Source: Sabellastarte sp. h YS-2021
Lineage: Eukaryota > Annelida > Polychaeta > Sabellida > Sabellidae
Assembly: GCA_964017235.1 (NCBI GenBank)
Contig: OZ024940.1
Span: 25,177,615-25,241,614, forward strand
DNA length: 64,000 nt
Direction of reading: 5' to 3'
Shown here: piece after piece, positions 11,601-23,890 of the stretch
Layout: the number at the start of each line of letters is the position of its first letter
Position numbering within the stretch: the stretch's first letter is position 1
The notes under the pieces: model-generated
The model's input: only the letters and a program-made list of their open reading frames with translations
Told to the model about the DNA's origin: nothing
Database searches by the model: none
Translations under genes and position numbers: made by a program

Positions 11601-13437
11601 TAAATATAAGACAAGATTTGGCAGATCCAATAGAAAGTTCTGGAATGTTTCTCAGTTTTTTGTCCATCTGTACATAAATCTGCCGGGAAGCACTTACCGT
11701 AAATGACCTATTTAGCGCATCTGCCCTTGTAACCCACCCTATCTCTTTGTCCCAGCAATATCGTCGCTGACAGTGCACAATATACACATACTTTTTATTT
11801 ATATTGCATGTATTTTTACTTAATAAATTGACATTTTTGCCATGAATTTCGAGTTCTGTGCATAGGATTAAGCAGTATGAAAGATCACAACAGAATGCCT
11901 GAGTATCAGAAAGGGTTCAAAGTATTTGGGGTTACCACTGTGTAGGAACTTATAAACAAGCACGGGCAGTCTTTACAGATAGAACGGTACTTAATTGACA
12001 ACCAGTGTAGAGCTTTTCTAACTGGAGTGATGTGTGAATACTTGGTGGTGTTGGCAAAGCGGAAGCTACTTCGTGTATATTTGTCTTTGTCCAATAAGGA
12101 CCCTGTACGCGATGCGCGAGTCTTCCGACGGTCAGTGGTCACACGACGAGCTGCCGCTGTGTGACCTAGAAACCTGTGACAATGTGGGTTTGAACAACAC
12201 CTTCACCTGGAACCTTGTGGCATTTGGAACAGACATTCATGGTAAGTAACAAACACTAGCTCTTTTTTAAAATGTTTTTGATCTATGTTTAAAAACGGGC
12301 CATTTGGGCTTTCAGCTGGTAAAATTTCTGGACCCGTGAATACCACGGTAGTTTTGAGGCTTCCTTACTTACAAGTGCAAAAACAATGCCAGATTTAGTA
12401 GACAAGTTAAAGGAAGTATAATTACATGTATGCGTTACACAATATATGGCGACGATAAAGAGTTCAGAACTGTACACTCGTCGAACAAGAGTTTCTTTGA
12501 AAATGCAGTAGCTTTTTGTGTATGTGTATACTGCTTTCGTAAATTTTCGAGCAGTAACCGATATTGGCCTCTGCCACCATTTAAAAAAGCATTATATTCT
12601 TGTACATTATTATAATTGCTCCTTGGAATTTTCAAAATTTCAGTCTCGCAGGGCTGATCACAATGATGGTGAGTTTTCTGAATTCAGCAACAACCAAGGA
12701 AGTCATAGTCAAATTAAAGAAATATATGAAATATAGTTACAGAAATATTAAACATGTTAAGTTACTTTCTGTGAAAATAGAAAAAAAATTGGAGGCATCC
12801 CTGGAACGCTGTAATTGTCAAAATGTTACCATCAGTCCACTAATTTAAAAAAAAACCAAAAAAAAAACAATATAAGCATATGGTAAATCAAATTAGGTTC
12901 CAGTTGTGGCTACTTTCTAAGAGTTGGGCTAGTTATCCTTATATTTTACCATAACACTTGTTCAGACTTCAAATTTAGCGTCATTCGACTTACACCTGTT
13001 CTAGCTAAACCACGCCTAATGTATACAGTTTGTTTGACCTCTGACCCTAGTAGGATTCTGTGGTGCATGTACTGTTTCATTAAATTTTATATTTCAATTC
13101 TGAAGTATTCAACCGCAGATGGGTGCTGTGGGAACATCTTTTCATCGATATTGATTAAATAATACCATCCTGTTCTTGTGAGTGCCCAGGAGAGATCAAC
13201 TGGGGTGTGCTTGTGTGTGTGTATTTGTTTTGTTTTTGTTTTTTCCCCCTTCCTTTGTTTATTTCCTTTTTAAAATGTAAACTGACATGTTGTGATATTT
13301 AGAAAAACATTTTTAAAAAAAATTTATACTGCATTGTTTCCACAGGCGAGATGTACCTTCTTTCATCCACAACTTCGACCGAGGATTACGGAGCCAGGAT
13401 ACAGAGGCTCATTGATCCAGAGACATACGAACCATGA
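5627..13437 (+). CDS. HHIP-like secreted beta-propeller protein, gene A (nine exons, complete)
   Basis: Exons are 5627-5812, 6460-6626, 8359-8500, 8856-8938, 9589-9767, 10669-10789, 11142-11309, 12099-12241 and 13346-13437. They sum to 1281 nt (426 residues plus stop), and every junction is in phase with GT-AG. Residues 1-23 are a signal peptide (ends GISG before Q24), so the product is probably secreted. The rest is one GSDH/HHIP-type six-bladed propeller: [14 protein letters not shown] near residue 97, AHSGGE then [13 protein letters not shown] and [18 protein letters not shown] and KGGNYGW, VYRG and YIHGD, and GEMYLLSST near the end. The same order and motifs occur in vertebrate HHIP and HHIPL1/2. 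Those proteins also carry an N-terminal cysteine-rich domain and, in HHIP, C-terminal EGF repeats; neither is visible here. HHIP binds hedgehog ligands. Whether this short form does, or has any enzymatic activity, is unknown. An AATAAA lies near 13566. It is closely related to the next gene downstream. Confidence 0.93.
7372..7484. mobile_element. Short MITE-like element with GGAATAACCCC inverted ends
   Basis: It begins TAGGAATAACCCCTGACCAA and ends with the reverse complement of AATAGGAATAACCCCCTCCA. It lies in intron 2 of gene A. Confidence 0.5.
7465..7670. mobile_element. MITE-like element with TATTCTAACATRACA inverted ends
   Basis: Left end TATTCTAACATAACA and right end TGTCATGTTAGAATA are inverted copies about 190 bp apart. 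It partly overlaps or abuts the previous element, so one may have inserted into the other. Confidence 0.55.
8090..8240. repeat. pogo/Tigger-like terminal fragment
   Basis: CAGTGGAACCTCTATTATCC and repeats of CTATTATCCGA/CTATTATCTGG resemble termini of pogo-type DNA transposons. Related fragments occur near 24975 and 46100. The family is assigned by resemblance only. Confidence 0.4.
9212..9303 (-). repeat. tRNA-derived SINE head, family S2
   Basis: On the minus strand it has an A-box-like TGGGTAACACACTCGCC and a B box CTGGGTTCGAACCCAGG, then GGCAGATACATG as in the full S2 copies at 31.6 and 46.6 kb. It lies in intron 4 of gene A. Confidence 0.6.
9885..10085 (-). repeat. Dispersed repeat R1 (GCCGAGGAGGT family)
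   Basis: It shares blocks in reverse orientation with 43616-43880: AATCCGGTTTTT, GATCACTCTCAAAA, GGATCTAAGTTGGACC, and CCTTGGCGGAAGT. It lies in intron 5 of gene A. Confidence 0.5.
10530..10618 (+). repeat. LINE-like 3' tail with ATT microsatellite
   Basis: GCGCTATATAAATCC is followed by about nine ATT units. This is the typical 3' end of CR1/L2-type retroposons, which finish in a short simple repeat. Confidence 0.5.
11905..12045 (-). mobile_element. CR1/L2-like LINE fragment in intron 7 of HHIP-like gene A
   Basis: The minus-strand translation contains [18 protein letters not shown], which matches the VTPVLKKLHWLPVEHRS region of the LINE at 26.5-27.6 kb. It is only about 140 bp, ending just before exon 8. 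Confidence 0.65.
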
Positions 13438-13439
13438 AA

Positions 13440-14540
13440 AATACCATGAAAATGCCATGAAATCTAAATAACATGAAATCTAAATAACATTTTATACACT
13501 ATAAAACCATAATGTTAAGAACCATTTCAATCAACTGTAATCAACTGAAAAAAATTATATGGTAAAATAAAATAAAATTTTTAATTCCAAAATCCTCTTT
13601 TTCTTCTTTTTGGCAAACATATCTTTTACAAGGATTTTAACCTTCTCTTCCTGAGTGGCTATTGGGATCTTGTATTTGAAAGTTTGAACTGAACTCAATT
13701 TGTTTTATGGAAGAACGAAGCACTGAATAACCTTTTCAATCAGTTCCTTGTGCCAAGGTCAATACTTCCTGCAAATTCCACCAAAATCCATCCATAACTT
13801 TTCAAATTCTGACGCAATCAGAAAAAGGCAAGCTGCCAAAATAAAACATTAACTCCTTGGTGGAAGTCATAAAAGGCTAAAAAGCTTGCACCTGATGGAC
13901 AGACCCTTCCCACACCAATCTCTTTGGCCTTTTGATATCTCCACCGATAACGACCTACGTTTGTTTTGCGGTTTTTGAATAATTATGGTTCTTTTCTCTC
14001 AGATTTTGCTGAGACAGGGACTAAGCTCAATAAAAGTTGCACTGGATTAGATATGAATGTATCTATTCTCAGTCTACAAATCCGTATTAGGGCTGCTCCA
14101 CCTTGGCGATCGACCTCCCCAAAACTGGGTTACGATCCTGAAAATATGCCGTTCAGGAGGCAATGGGAATGTTTGCAAACACAACTTGAACGTTCGTAAA
14201 CCATTCGAGACAGACTCTACAGTGCTCTATGGGACACCTGGTTACATTAACATTAAAGCAGATACCATATATTTAAAATATTGGCCAAATGCAATCACCA
14301 AATACTTAAACAATGATTTCGTGTTTTCCACCTTATCAGAAGGTCTTATCTATAGTTACTGTATAAGAAGCTTGTGGAAGATTACTCAATCAATATGACA
14401 AACAACTCGTCACATGCATGCAACGCAACTGCAGCTGTCAAATACCACATTACTACCATATCCTTCCCAGATTACAGCCACAGCCTCAATCAGTGTCAAA
14501 CTCTAATGGATCAAACATTAATATGAACCAGTAGGTGCTT
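13440..14540. other. Intergenic region between the HHIP-like genes
   Basis: It holds AATAAA motifs just after gene A and a weak R1-type fragment at about 13740-13870. I see no exon or RNA gene. Confidence 0.5.
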
Positions 14541-14673
14541 GCTGATGGTCGGCAGTTTACAGTACAGAACATTGACCAACTGTATGTACTGGTTCCCTCT
14601 GCCCATAAAACTACCCGTCGTGATATGACCCGTACAGTGTTGAAAGCGATGTAAAACCCCAAATAAATAAATG
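14541..14673 (+). repeat. tRNA-derived SINE S1, 3' half
   Basis: It contains GGTCGGCAGTTTACAGTACA, CTACCCGTCGTGATATGACC and the AAATAAATAAATG tail. The tRNA-like head is missing. Confidence 0.7.
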
Positions 14674-14697
14674 ATCTGAACTTTCTCTTCTATTTTA

Positions 14698-14915
14698 GGA
14701 CATTTATTTGAACCAGGTGTTTATATGAACCAGACATTTACTTGAACCAGGTGTTCTTATGAACCAGACATTTATTTGAGCGATCTATCTATTTGAATCA
14801 GAGATTTATATATGAACTGAGGATTTATTTGGAACGATTCTTAATGATTATTTGACCCAATTGTTTACTGGAAGCAAGTGTTTATTTGAACCAGGTGTTT
14901 ATTGGAAATTTCTGG
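14698..14915. repeat. Degenerate 17-18 bp minisatellite
   Basis: About a dozen diverged copies of TTTATTTGAACCAGGTG / TTTATATGAACCAGACA run directly after the S1 tail. Confidence 0.75.
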
Positions 14916-15789
14916 TAATTTTCCTTATTTTTTAACGTTAACTGGTGGTTACTCAACAGTGTGCTTACTTCAGTTGCTGAGAATGGACATACTCGTACAC
15001 CAAATTTTTATGACTGGGCACAAACATGCATTTATATGCATTAACAAAATATCTCAATAAATTACAACCCTTGGCCATTAAATAATCTGTTGTACACAAA
15101 ACTGGTTTAGTATTTTTTAGCTTCCTTACAGGGGTATGTTTTTTCAACAAAAACAGTTCTATGTCATGTCCAACTATATTATACTGGCTTAAGAGCAAGT
15201 CACTCTGTGTGCATTTTAAGATTATAGCTCCTGTGGAGGCCACCCATAAGTGAGAGAATTTGATTGGTCAGTGGTTTCAGATAGACAGACGGAGTTTCAT
15301 ATTTCATTCACACACATATATATTAAATATATTTATTGTTGTACATTTTCCAGTTCATTTATTGTTATATATTAAGCAAAATTGTACGTGTATAAGGCAC
15401 CTTCAGAGGGATGGCTTTTTGTTTTTAAAACAAAAAACCCACAATTCAGAAAAAAGCCCTCTATATTATATATACTGAGTTCCATTTTACATGAGAAGAA
15501 ATATATATCAGTTTAACCCAGAGCCTTCACTGTGGATATTCTTTACCTGTTATCTTGAAATTTCTGGTCACCTTTGACTTATCCATCTTGTAAAAGCGGG
15601 CGACATTTAGAGTATTTATGGTAAGGTTCTTCTCAAGCATTGACCATTTCGTATTCACTTTTATAAACACATCAGTAATAGATAAACACACGCAAAAAAA
15701 TCATACATTGTCTGCAAATCTTATCATCCAACTTGTCACCCACTGTAATTATACTGCAGAACTTTTGATAATTTTAAAGCCACAAAACT

Positions 15790-18700
15790 ATGAAGCAGCT
15801 ATGGAGTATTGTGTTAGTGTCTGTGCTGTTCATTTGTCGGCTTGTCTACGGCCAAGAACGGACCGAATGCCTATGTTTACAAGATATGGTCCCCGAGAAC
15901 GAACTCAGGACCATTGTGAGGATGAAACCATTCCCAGATGGCACGGGTAGGATCCTGATAGCCGAAACGGTTAGTGCTACATTTTTTCCACTCAAAGTCA
16001 AATTACTTCAAAGTGAATTTCGGGGGCACTGGAGGTTCAGTTGTGCAACAGAATCTACTGTATATAGTGTAAGTTAGTCATACCTAGAACCGAATCCTGT
16101 GGATATTGGAGGTTCTAGTTATACAGAGTCTACTGTATACAGTGGAAGTTAGCCATAACTAGAACCAAATCCTGTGGATATTGGAGGTTCTAGTTGTACA
16201 GAGTCTACTTTATACAGTGGAAGTTAGCCACAACTAGAACCAAATCCTGTGGATATTGGAGGTTCTAGTTATACAGATTCTATTGTAAAATATCTCATGG
16301 AGGAAAACAGCGGTATCATACTACAAATTGTTTAATTTCACAAATATGTCTTTGATATGTAGAGTGACTGGAATAGCTAAAAGCACAGTTTATAAAATTT
16401 AACATATGTAACCTCATGATCTTTTTTATTATTTTAGTGTACATCTGGATAACAATGGGGTTCAGGGGATTGGGGGAGTGGGGGCATGCTCTAGATATAC
16501 ATAGGTTAAATGTAATTGCTCTTAAACTTCTGTTATAAAACTACATTCGGACAGTAAGATTCCACTCTGATAAAGTTAAAATAATTATTGTAAAACTTAT
16601 GAGGTATTTTTTAGCACATCTGTTACAGTTGTAGGGGGTTCATGAAGATGAATATTTAGATAATTAAAGCTTGAATAAAAAGAGGCCCTATATATGTATG
16701 TATTTTTTTTCAACACAGATTGGTGTGCTGTGGATTTACAGTGAAAACTTCACCAGACAAGCCAAACCTTTTGCAAACTTTACACACCTTATTGACCACA
16801 CGCCAAATGACAGTGCGTTTCAAGGAGTGGCCATCCATCCCAATTTTCCTGAAGATGGCCGGATTTTTGTGAACTTTAACAAAAGGTACACTCAGTCTAT
16901 TTAAATGGGGACGCGATGTCAGTACTAATAATAACAGTATCAAAACTATTCTGCTAAAATACTAAATAGAAAGATTATCTTGGTTGGCATATAAAATAAT
17001 TAGGCAACTTAGAAAAAATTACAAAAACGCAAAAACGTACCATAAATAGGAAGAAGTTCTACGCTTTTCTTCAATAGATTTTTTTTTGCAAAATATTGAG
17101 CCTCTTCATTTTATTTCAGGGATTTCAATGGTGACTATGGTACCCTAAGGCAATACAGTGTGTATCCTGATAACCCAGATCTGGTTGACCTTGAGTCGGA
17201 GGTCGTACTGATTGAGAGGAACAGGGAAAGTAATGGAGTCTCAGCCCATAGCGGAGGAGAGGTAAAGTGATCAACAACGATGAATTCACCCAACGTGCAA
17301 ATTATAAAATATTCCAGTCCTTTTAAGATTTCTTCAACTTTTTAAAGTTACTCCCTTATATTCCACTGTCGAGTTTGCTGGCCCACCACTCTGAGTCTGC
17401 AGTCGGGGACACCAATCACGGCGATCGTGAAAATGTCAAAAATATTCAACATGTTTTTTAAAGCCTTTGCAAATGGCCTCAAGAACTACATAGGAGCTGA
17501 AAAAATGTTGTATTTTAGTAGCATCCATTTAGTTTCACGAGGGTACATAAGTCAGGATTTCGTGTCTAGATTTAAGATGTCTTCGCCACATCATGTACGG
17601 TAAAACAAAACTGCTACAAGCTCCCAAATGCTGAACTAAAATCTAGAAGCCGGAAAGATGAAGGGGGGGGGGGGGGGGGGGGAGGCGCAAAACACTATAT
17701 GGGGGAGGTTCATTTTTAAATGTGCACAACAAAGGGGGTCCATTTATGGGGCAGTAATTACAAGGTCGTGAACTAAAATTCTAATATCAGTTGTTACGAC
17801 CGTATAGAACAGTGTAGAAGAGGAGGTTACAGCTAATCTTTTGCAAGCTATGACCTATCTCTTTGATGTTACGATTCTTTCTTTGTATACATAGGGCTCT
17901 AGCTTGGTTTGCGCTTTTAGAGATCACTTTTTTTTCATTTTTTTTTGTTTCCGGACATAAAAGAATTTTGGCGTAGCGTGATGAGTACCTGTCTCATCAC
18001 AGAAGTTAATCAGCAAGAGGGGGATATTAAATATTTAAGGGAATTTTCTGGCTGGAAAGAACCAACCTTAATTCAAAGAAACTTGAACATAAAATTCTAC
18101 TTTGGACGGTTATATTTTTGTTAATGTGACTATGTTCTATGAAATATTTTTAAATGTCAAATGGTTACCGTTTTGTGCTCCATATTTTTATATCTATTGA
18201 CATTTTTTAAAACAACACAAACTTGCAAGCTTTATGTTCATATAAAATTCTTATCTCTGCCTTTTTTCTAATGTAAATGGTTATTTTTATGTACACAATA
18301 AATTTATGTTTTCAGGTATTTTTTAACATTGATGGTTATCTTTATGTTGCATATGGAGATGGTTCCCAAGGAGACCCGCTTTATGTCGCTCAAAACAGGT
18401 AACAGAAACACAAACAACAACAATATACTTTTGTTTTACTCTATTCCGGGGATAAAATGTTAATATTGTTTTCATATTTATCAATATGCCAACCTTACGA
18501 ATCACTCATGGCTTCTAGGATGAGAAAGAAATTCCTTCACAAAGTGAAACAGTGTAATTAACATGAAAATATGGTCCATATTGTTGCAATTTTCAGAAGC
18601 GATTTCCGGGGTAAAATGCTGCGACTAGATATAGACAATGTACCCGAGGGTCAGGCCTACGGTATTCCACCTGACAATCCATTTATCGAGGAGGAGGGAA

Positions 18701-21700
18701 CCCTGCCTGAAATCTATGCACTGGGATTCCGACAGCCCTGGACCATCAGTGTGGATTTCGGAGATCCGGAAACAGGCTGGATGTTTAGGTTAACGCCAAT
18801 GCTTTGGCTAATATTTATCTGTCTGCAAAACACCTTTTGTACAACATTTTATGTCAAATGCAATAGTGCATAATAAAATTCAAAGTTGGGGTTTTATATC
18901 CCATTCAACAACCAGAGTCACACTGGGATAGGTCCCGCAGCATCGCCACTTGTGGGAGTCGGACCGAGACAGAGGGTCTCAGCCTGTGATTAGATGCCAA
19001 ACTTGCTAACCCACTATGGACCACTTAAGTGCATCATAAGTGGTTGAAATTGCTGGAGATCTTGAAATAGGTCTGGATGGTCACTACTTGTCGAGGACAA
19101 TTCTAACACTGTGGTAAGTTGGAAATTAAAAATTTACTTTAAATGCATGCCAGTGCATAGTGCTTTTTAGTGCGGAGTCTTGACCAACTTGTATGCAATA
19201 CTTCCCTACCCCATAGCCTCAACTCCCCGTTTGTGGTGTAACTGTTTTTAAAAGTGACGTTACACCTAAATAAATCAATGCATCCACTTGTCATTTGGCT
19301 GTTCTAAACACACATTTGATTCTATAAGTCTTTGACATCATACCAATGGTTGCCCCATGTGTTTGTCGCAGTTTTCTTTTTCTTTTTTCAGGACAAGATG
19401 CGGGGCGTATATTTTTAGCAGATTGCGGGCAAAGTTCATGGGAAGAGATCGACCTTGTGGTAAAAGGCGGCAACTATGGATGGTCTAGCCGGGAAGCGAA
19501 TGCTTGCTACAGGTATTTAGATAAATTCAATTTCCAATGTAATCTAATCTTCTGCTTTGCAGACGCGATAGCTACCCCATGGGTTGGAACTCGGCGTACT
19601 AAGTTAACCAACGAATTTACAAAAGTGACAAACCAGGGTTTGGGGGTGTGTGAACCTAGGGAAGACAATTGGGGAAGCTTGAGTTGAAGAAGTGGGTCTT
19701 AAGATGTTTCTTAAAAGTAATAGCTGACAGCCTGGTTCTAGGATAACCCTTTTATAGCACTTAATCTAATGTTTTGGAATAAACTTTCTACTGTCTACTG
19801 TCACACTAACAATATACAATGTCTCTACTTTGGTGGGTATACTGGCGATATTTATTGTTTGTAGGACAGGGTTGCCGATATCGATGGCTAAAGACGTGTA
19901 TCAATATCGCCATTTTAAGTAAAACTGTCAACTTAACACTGCAAATATTTGAAATAAAGCCTAAATCTTAAGAAATTGTAAGGGGGCCACGGTGGCAGAG
20001 TGGTAACACTCTCGCCTCCCACCTCTGAGGCTGGGGTTCGATCCTCGACACGGCCCCAAGTGGGAAAGCTGGGTAAGTTGCTTGCCATTGGTCGGCAGTT
20101 TACAGTACAGAACCCTAACAAACTGTATGTACTGGTTTCCTCTGCCCTTCCAACTACCCGTCGTGATATGACCTGTACAGTGTTGAAAGCGACGTAAAAA
20201 AAAACCAAATAAATAAATAAATTAAGAAATTGTACACTTTTATCTCGCATCTCGCATTTTTGTAGTTTTCACTGCGCTTTTTGATGAAAACTGCCGTGTT
20301 TTGTTTTGGTAAATTTCACTTCCTGTTAGCGGTTGGGGATATGCTAGAACAAAACATTTTCCTAATCCAGGATTTGGTTTATTTGGTGGACAATATCCCG
20401 CCCCTCAATTTCGGCCATGTTGGAATATTTTTACATTCAATTCCAATATCCACAAAGCCACACGATTCACCCACTAGCTCAAAGGGAAAATTTGCAAAAC
20501 TAACTTTACGAAATGTAACACCTAGGTACCGATACTGTGGCAAGATTGGGCCCGAGGAATTCCCCATTAGATGGTACCACCACGATGAAGGCGCGGAAAC
20601 ACTGGGCAGGTGTATGATCGGTGGAGGTTTCTACCGAGGGGACCTGAATCCGGGTCTTCAGGGGCTGTATATCCATGGAGACTTTGGCATTAGGAGGTAG
20701 GTTAAAGTATATTATAAATGCTCCCACAAGTTTACCAGTGTTGTGTACATCCATTTATTTAACTTTAAACCGATTTTTAATGTTTCTCTGTGTTGAATCC
20801 CCGACAGACTGTTATACAGCCCTCGCATAGCAGTATTTTTAAAGAGTCATGTGATTAGATTTTAACCAATTAAATTGATCTATGAAAAGCAATGAGGTTT
20901 AAATATTGTTAATGTCAATTTATTACTAGTCACAAACTGTATGACTCATACAAAAAAATGTCTCTTAGGGGAAATTAGGTGATTTTAGGGAAGTTTTAAC
21001 ATATAAGGGAAACTTAGGAATTACAGGGGTAGCTTCAAGACTTATTGAAGTCACATATACTAAAGCTAGCTCATAATCATGATGATTTGATGGAGCAAAG
21101 TTGTGTTGAATCGCTGTAAAACTACCACGACTATTGCCTACTGTATCTCGGTCATTTTTTTTTTGCCAAAAGTATCTTTGGAGTAGTAATTAAAGCCCAA
21201 ACTCGAGGGGTCAAAGAGCATTTAAGAACCTTCATTCCTCTGTCAATTGTGATGCTATAATAAACAAACTAATGTTCCATGGCAAGTGCATTGTAATGTA
21301 CACTTATCTCAGATAATTAACAACTGCCATGTACAGAAGGACTTATGTGGGAATCTGCTGTTGAAAATTTAAATAAAGCTTGTGTACTTTAAAACAGTAA
21401 AAAACTGCATCAAGTAACAAAATTCCTTGAGAACAAGTCTAGAAGGAAGAGTTTATCAGCGCTGTCAAAGGCGATATGTTATATCCCAGTAAGCTGTGGT
21501 GTTTGTTGATATTTGTATATAAAGACTTCAAATGTATGATCTTTGTAATTTGAGGAGATTTTCGTTTCGGGGTCGAAAACTTTCCCCTTTAAAGCCAGTG
21601 AAATATTGCATTTAATAAACAATCCATGGATTGTCTTCTATCTATCTTCAATGCGTTTACCTATAACAGAAATCTTTTCATCATGAGGGAGACATTGTTT

Positions 21701-22380
21701 GGGGAATGGACTCACGACCTCTTGCCGCTTTGTGACTTGCAAACCTGTTCCGGACTGGGGCTGTCGAATAACTTCCTTCGTTACATGACAGCATTTGGAA
21801 CCGACAGTGCTGGTAAGACCTCCATTGCTTCGTGGCACAAAATTTCTGTGTTTTCTTTTCACGTCCACACAGTTATGTCTTTACAAGATTCTGTTTGTTT
21901 GTCAGAAAGATTACAACAAAAAAAAACAAAGATTACTGCATGGATTTACACTAAATTTTCAAAGTTGGTCGTTTTTTTTTGTTGCATTAAACTCCATGTA
22001 GAACTGGAAGAGAAATCCAAGTTTCAAGTTGACAGTGGATACGTTTCTTGGTTTTCACAATAATATTATTTCTATTTGAATATTGATTCATTTTACTTAA
22101 TATTATTCAAGAAGGGTGGTAGATAAGAAAAACAAAACAACTGTAGTATTAGATATATATTGTAAAATATTATCACTCAAAGAGGGCAAATTAATGCACT
22201 TGAACTGCATTGATTTGTCATTTTTTGTTGATAAAATATAGAAATATGTATCGTGACCATTAAATTTTTCCCACTTTTCTTTTTACAGGTGAGCTCTATG
22301 TCTTGTCTTCGACCAACACGGCTTACGACTATGAGGGTAGAATTCAGAAACTGGTCGACCCAGCAACATTTGTGCCGTGA
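15790..22380 (+). CDS. HHIP-like secreted beta-propeller protein, gene B (nine exons, tandem paralogue of gene A)
   Basis: Exons are 15790-15969, 16719-16885, 17120-17261, 18316-18398, 18597-18775, 19392-19512, 20526-20696, 21670-21812 and 22289-22380. They total 1278 nt (425 residues plus stop). Exons 2-6, 8 and 9 have exactly the lengths of gene A's, exon 1 is two codons shorter and exon 7 one codon longer, and all intron phases match. The two genes are therefore a tandem duplication. Residues 1-21 form a signal peptide ending LVYG. Propeller motifs follow in the same order: [68 protein letters not shown]. One oddity: by alignment with gene A, exon 5 ends at 18775 and the next bases are GC, not GT. 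The first downstream GT, after TTTAG at about 18789, would break the frame. This intron is therefore either GC-AG or mutated. Poly(A)-signal-like AATAAA motifs lie near 22465-22475 and 22577. Confidence 0.9.
16066..16290. repeat. 75-bp tandem repeat in intron 1 of HHIP-like gene B
   Basis: About three units with a 75-bp period (AATCCTGT at 16093, 16168, 16243). Each unit contains CATAACTAGAACC and its inverse GGTTCTAGTTATAC, so each can fold. Related sequence recurs at 23.7 and 25.85 kb. Confidence 0.85.
17663..17682. repeat. G20 homopolymer in intron 3 of gene B
   Basis: There are twenty G in a row, followed by other G-rich sequence. Confidence 0.9.
17890..18030 (+). repeat. 5S rRNA-derived SINE fragment in intron 3 of gene B
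   Basis: GGCGTAGCGTGATGAGTACC and TGTCTCATCACAGAAGTTAA match the 29.0 kb copy and, more loosely, the middle of 5S rRNA. The downstream C-box part is missing. Confidence 0.55.
18886..19027 (-). repeat. tRNA-derived SINE S3 in intron 5 of gene B
   Basis: It matches 4675-4822 along its length (ATCCCATTCAACAACCAGAG, GCCAAACTTGCTAACC). Confidence 0.65.
19145..19285 (+). repeat. tRNA-derived SINE S1, 3' part, diverged
   Basis: It contains the S1 landmarks CTTGACCAACTTGTATGCA and a CCTAAATAAATCAA tail. Confidence 0.5.
19982..20222 (+). repeat. tRNA-derived SINE S1, full-length copy
   Basis: The head has an A-box-like GTGGCAGAGTGGTAACAC and a B box GGGTTCGATCC, then the S1 body and an AAATAAATAAATAAAT tail. 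This is the best reference copy in the window. It lies in intron 6 of gene B. Confidence 0.85.
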
Positions 22381-23690
22381 ACTAAATGCAGGGAGGACAA
22401 GAAACGGCCGTATTCAACAGACTACTTGTACATTTATATTTTAAGAGATGGTTTATATGTCAACAAATAAATAAATAACAATGAAAATGGTGTCGGAACC
22501 AGCATTTTGCCTGGGAAGAAAACTTTGAGGTGGTATATTAATTTATGAGGAATGTAAAACATATTAATGACTGCATCAAATAAAATTCTTATAGTTAAGT
22601 ATAAACTACTTTTTGTGTTTGACATATAAATATTTTAATTGCCATATCTCTGCTTTGGGGGGAGGGGGGGGGGGGCAAAATTACATTGTACTCCTGTATG
22701 TGAGTACATTTTCTCCTTGTACTTATACCTATATATAGCTATACTCCTAATAAGCGAATGGACTTGTGCCCAAGTTCATTTAAAAAATAGGCTCTCTCCT
22801 CTCAAGTACACTATGACTTTAGTGTATTTATGCGGTACAAATCGTGGTTTTTCAGAAAGCCTCCTTGTCATCAAGATTAAACCATCTTGTATCTATGATA
22901 CTGCATTGTTAAAACACCATTGTCGTCCACGGGACTATCCCTGTTTGCATTATCACCCAACCGCCCACAACACCTAAAATATGCGTACATGTCCTCCCAC
23001 TTCCCTTCCCAATAAAATGCCAAGCTCAGGGCATTTTTATACACATTTCCTTTAAGTTTCTCCTGTCCAACTAAAGCAAAAGAACATAAGCTAAGCCATA
23101 ATTCATAAATATATAACTACATATTAACCATTGTGAAAAGTTTCAAGGATTTTCATTGGCTGAGAATGTGGCAGGTTCAACATCTCTGATTGGTTGTCCA
23201 TTCGTGAGGTCATACGTTTATTTTATAAACACAAACACTGAGATTTCACACAAGGGTAGTTAAATTGAACACATTACTGTGTAATATGTAAGTACATTGT
23301 TCGATGTCCCTATATTTGTCTGATATTATCACTCATGCTCACATAAACGATCACCACCTACTTTATATATTTTGCCCTCAACTTATCGCCCAGGTGTCGC
23401 TACCATGGATGATTTCAGCAGTAGCAATAAACTGAGTCTTGGGTGACACTATACTATCATCATGATTTCTAAAACTCAACTCAATTGTTTGAAGAGCTAA
23501 ACATCTGAACGCACCATTTACCCTTAGTCCTTAAATTATCAAGGGTCTCAGAGCACAGTTAACTCTGCATAAGTCAAACAAGTGTAATTCGAATTTGGAT
23601 ACAAGTGAAGTCAGTTTTGATATTTGAACCATCAAAGAGCCAGTATTTTTGCATACTTTGCAAAAAAAGTTGGCCATGGCCTAAACCGAG
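22381..23690. other. Intergenic sequence after gene B
   Basis: It holds AATAAA motifs, a G-rich run (about 22657-22675) and otherwise AT-rich unique-looking sequence. I see no gene. Confidence 0.5.
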
Positions 23691-23890
23691 TACCTGTGGC
23701 TGTTGGAGGCTACAGTTATACACAGTCTACTGTAAATAGTGGAAGTTAGCCATAACTAGGACTAAATCCTGTGGATATATTGGAGGTTCTAGTTATGCAG
23801 GGTCAGTTTTAACTTAGAGTGGAACTTGGCCATAATTAGAATCGAATTCCTGTGACTATTGGAGGTTCTAGTTATGCAGAGTTTACTGTT
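23690..23890. repeat. Diverged copies of the 75-bp repeat
   Basis: CATAACTAGGACTAAATCC and GGAGGTTCTAGTTATGCAG occur about twice, matching the tandem array in intron 1 of gene B. Confidence 0.7.

Noticed and set aside
19982..20060. Functional tRNA genes (several tRNA-like heads)
   Set aside because: All are fused to shared SINE bodies with A-rich tails, and the tRNA cloverleaf is degenerate.
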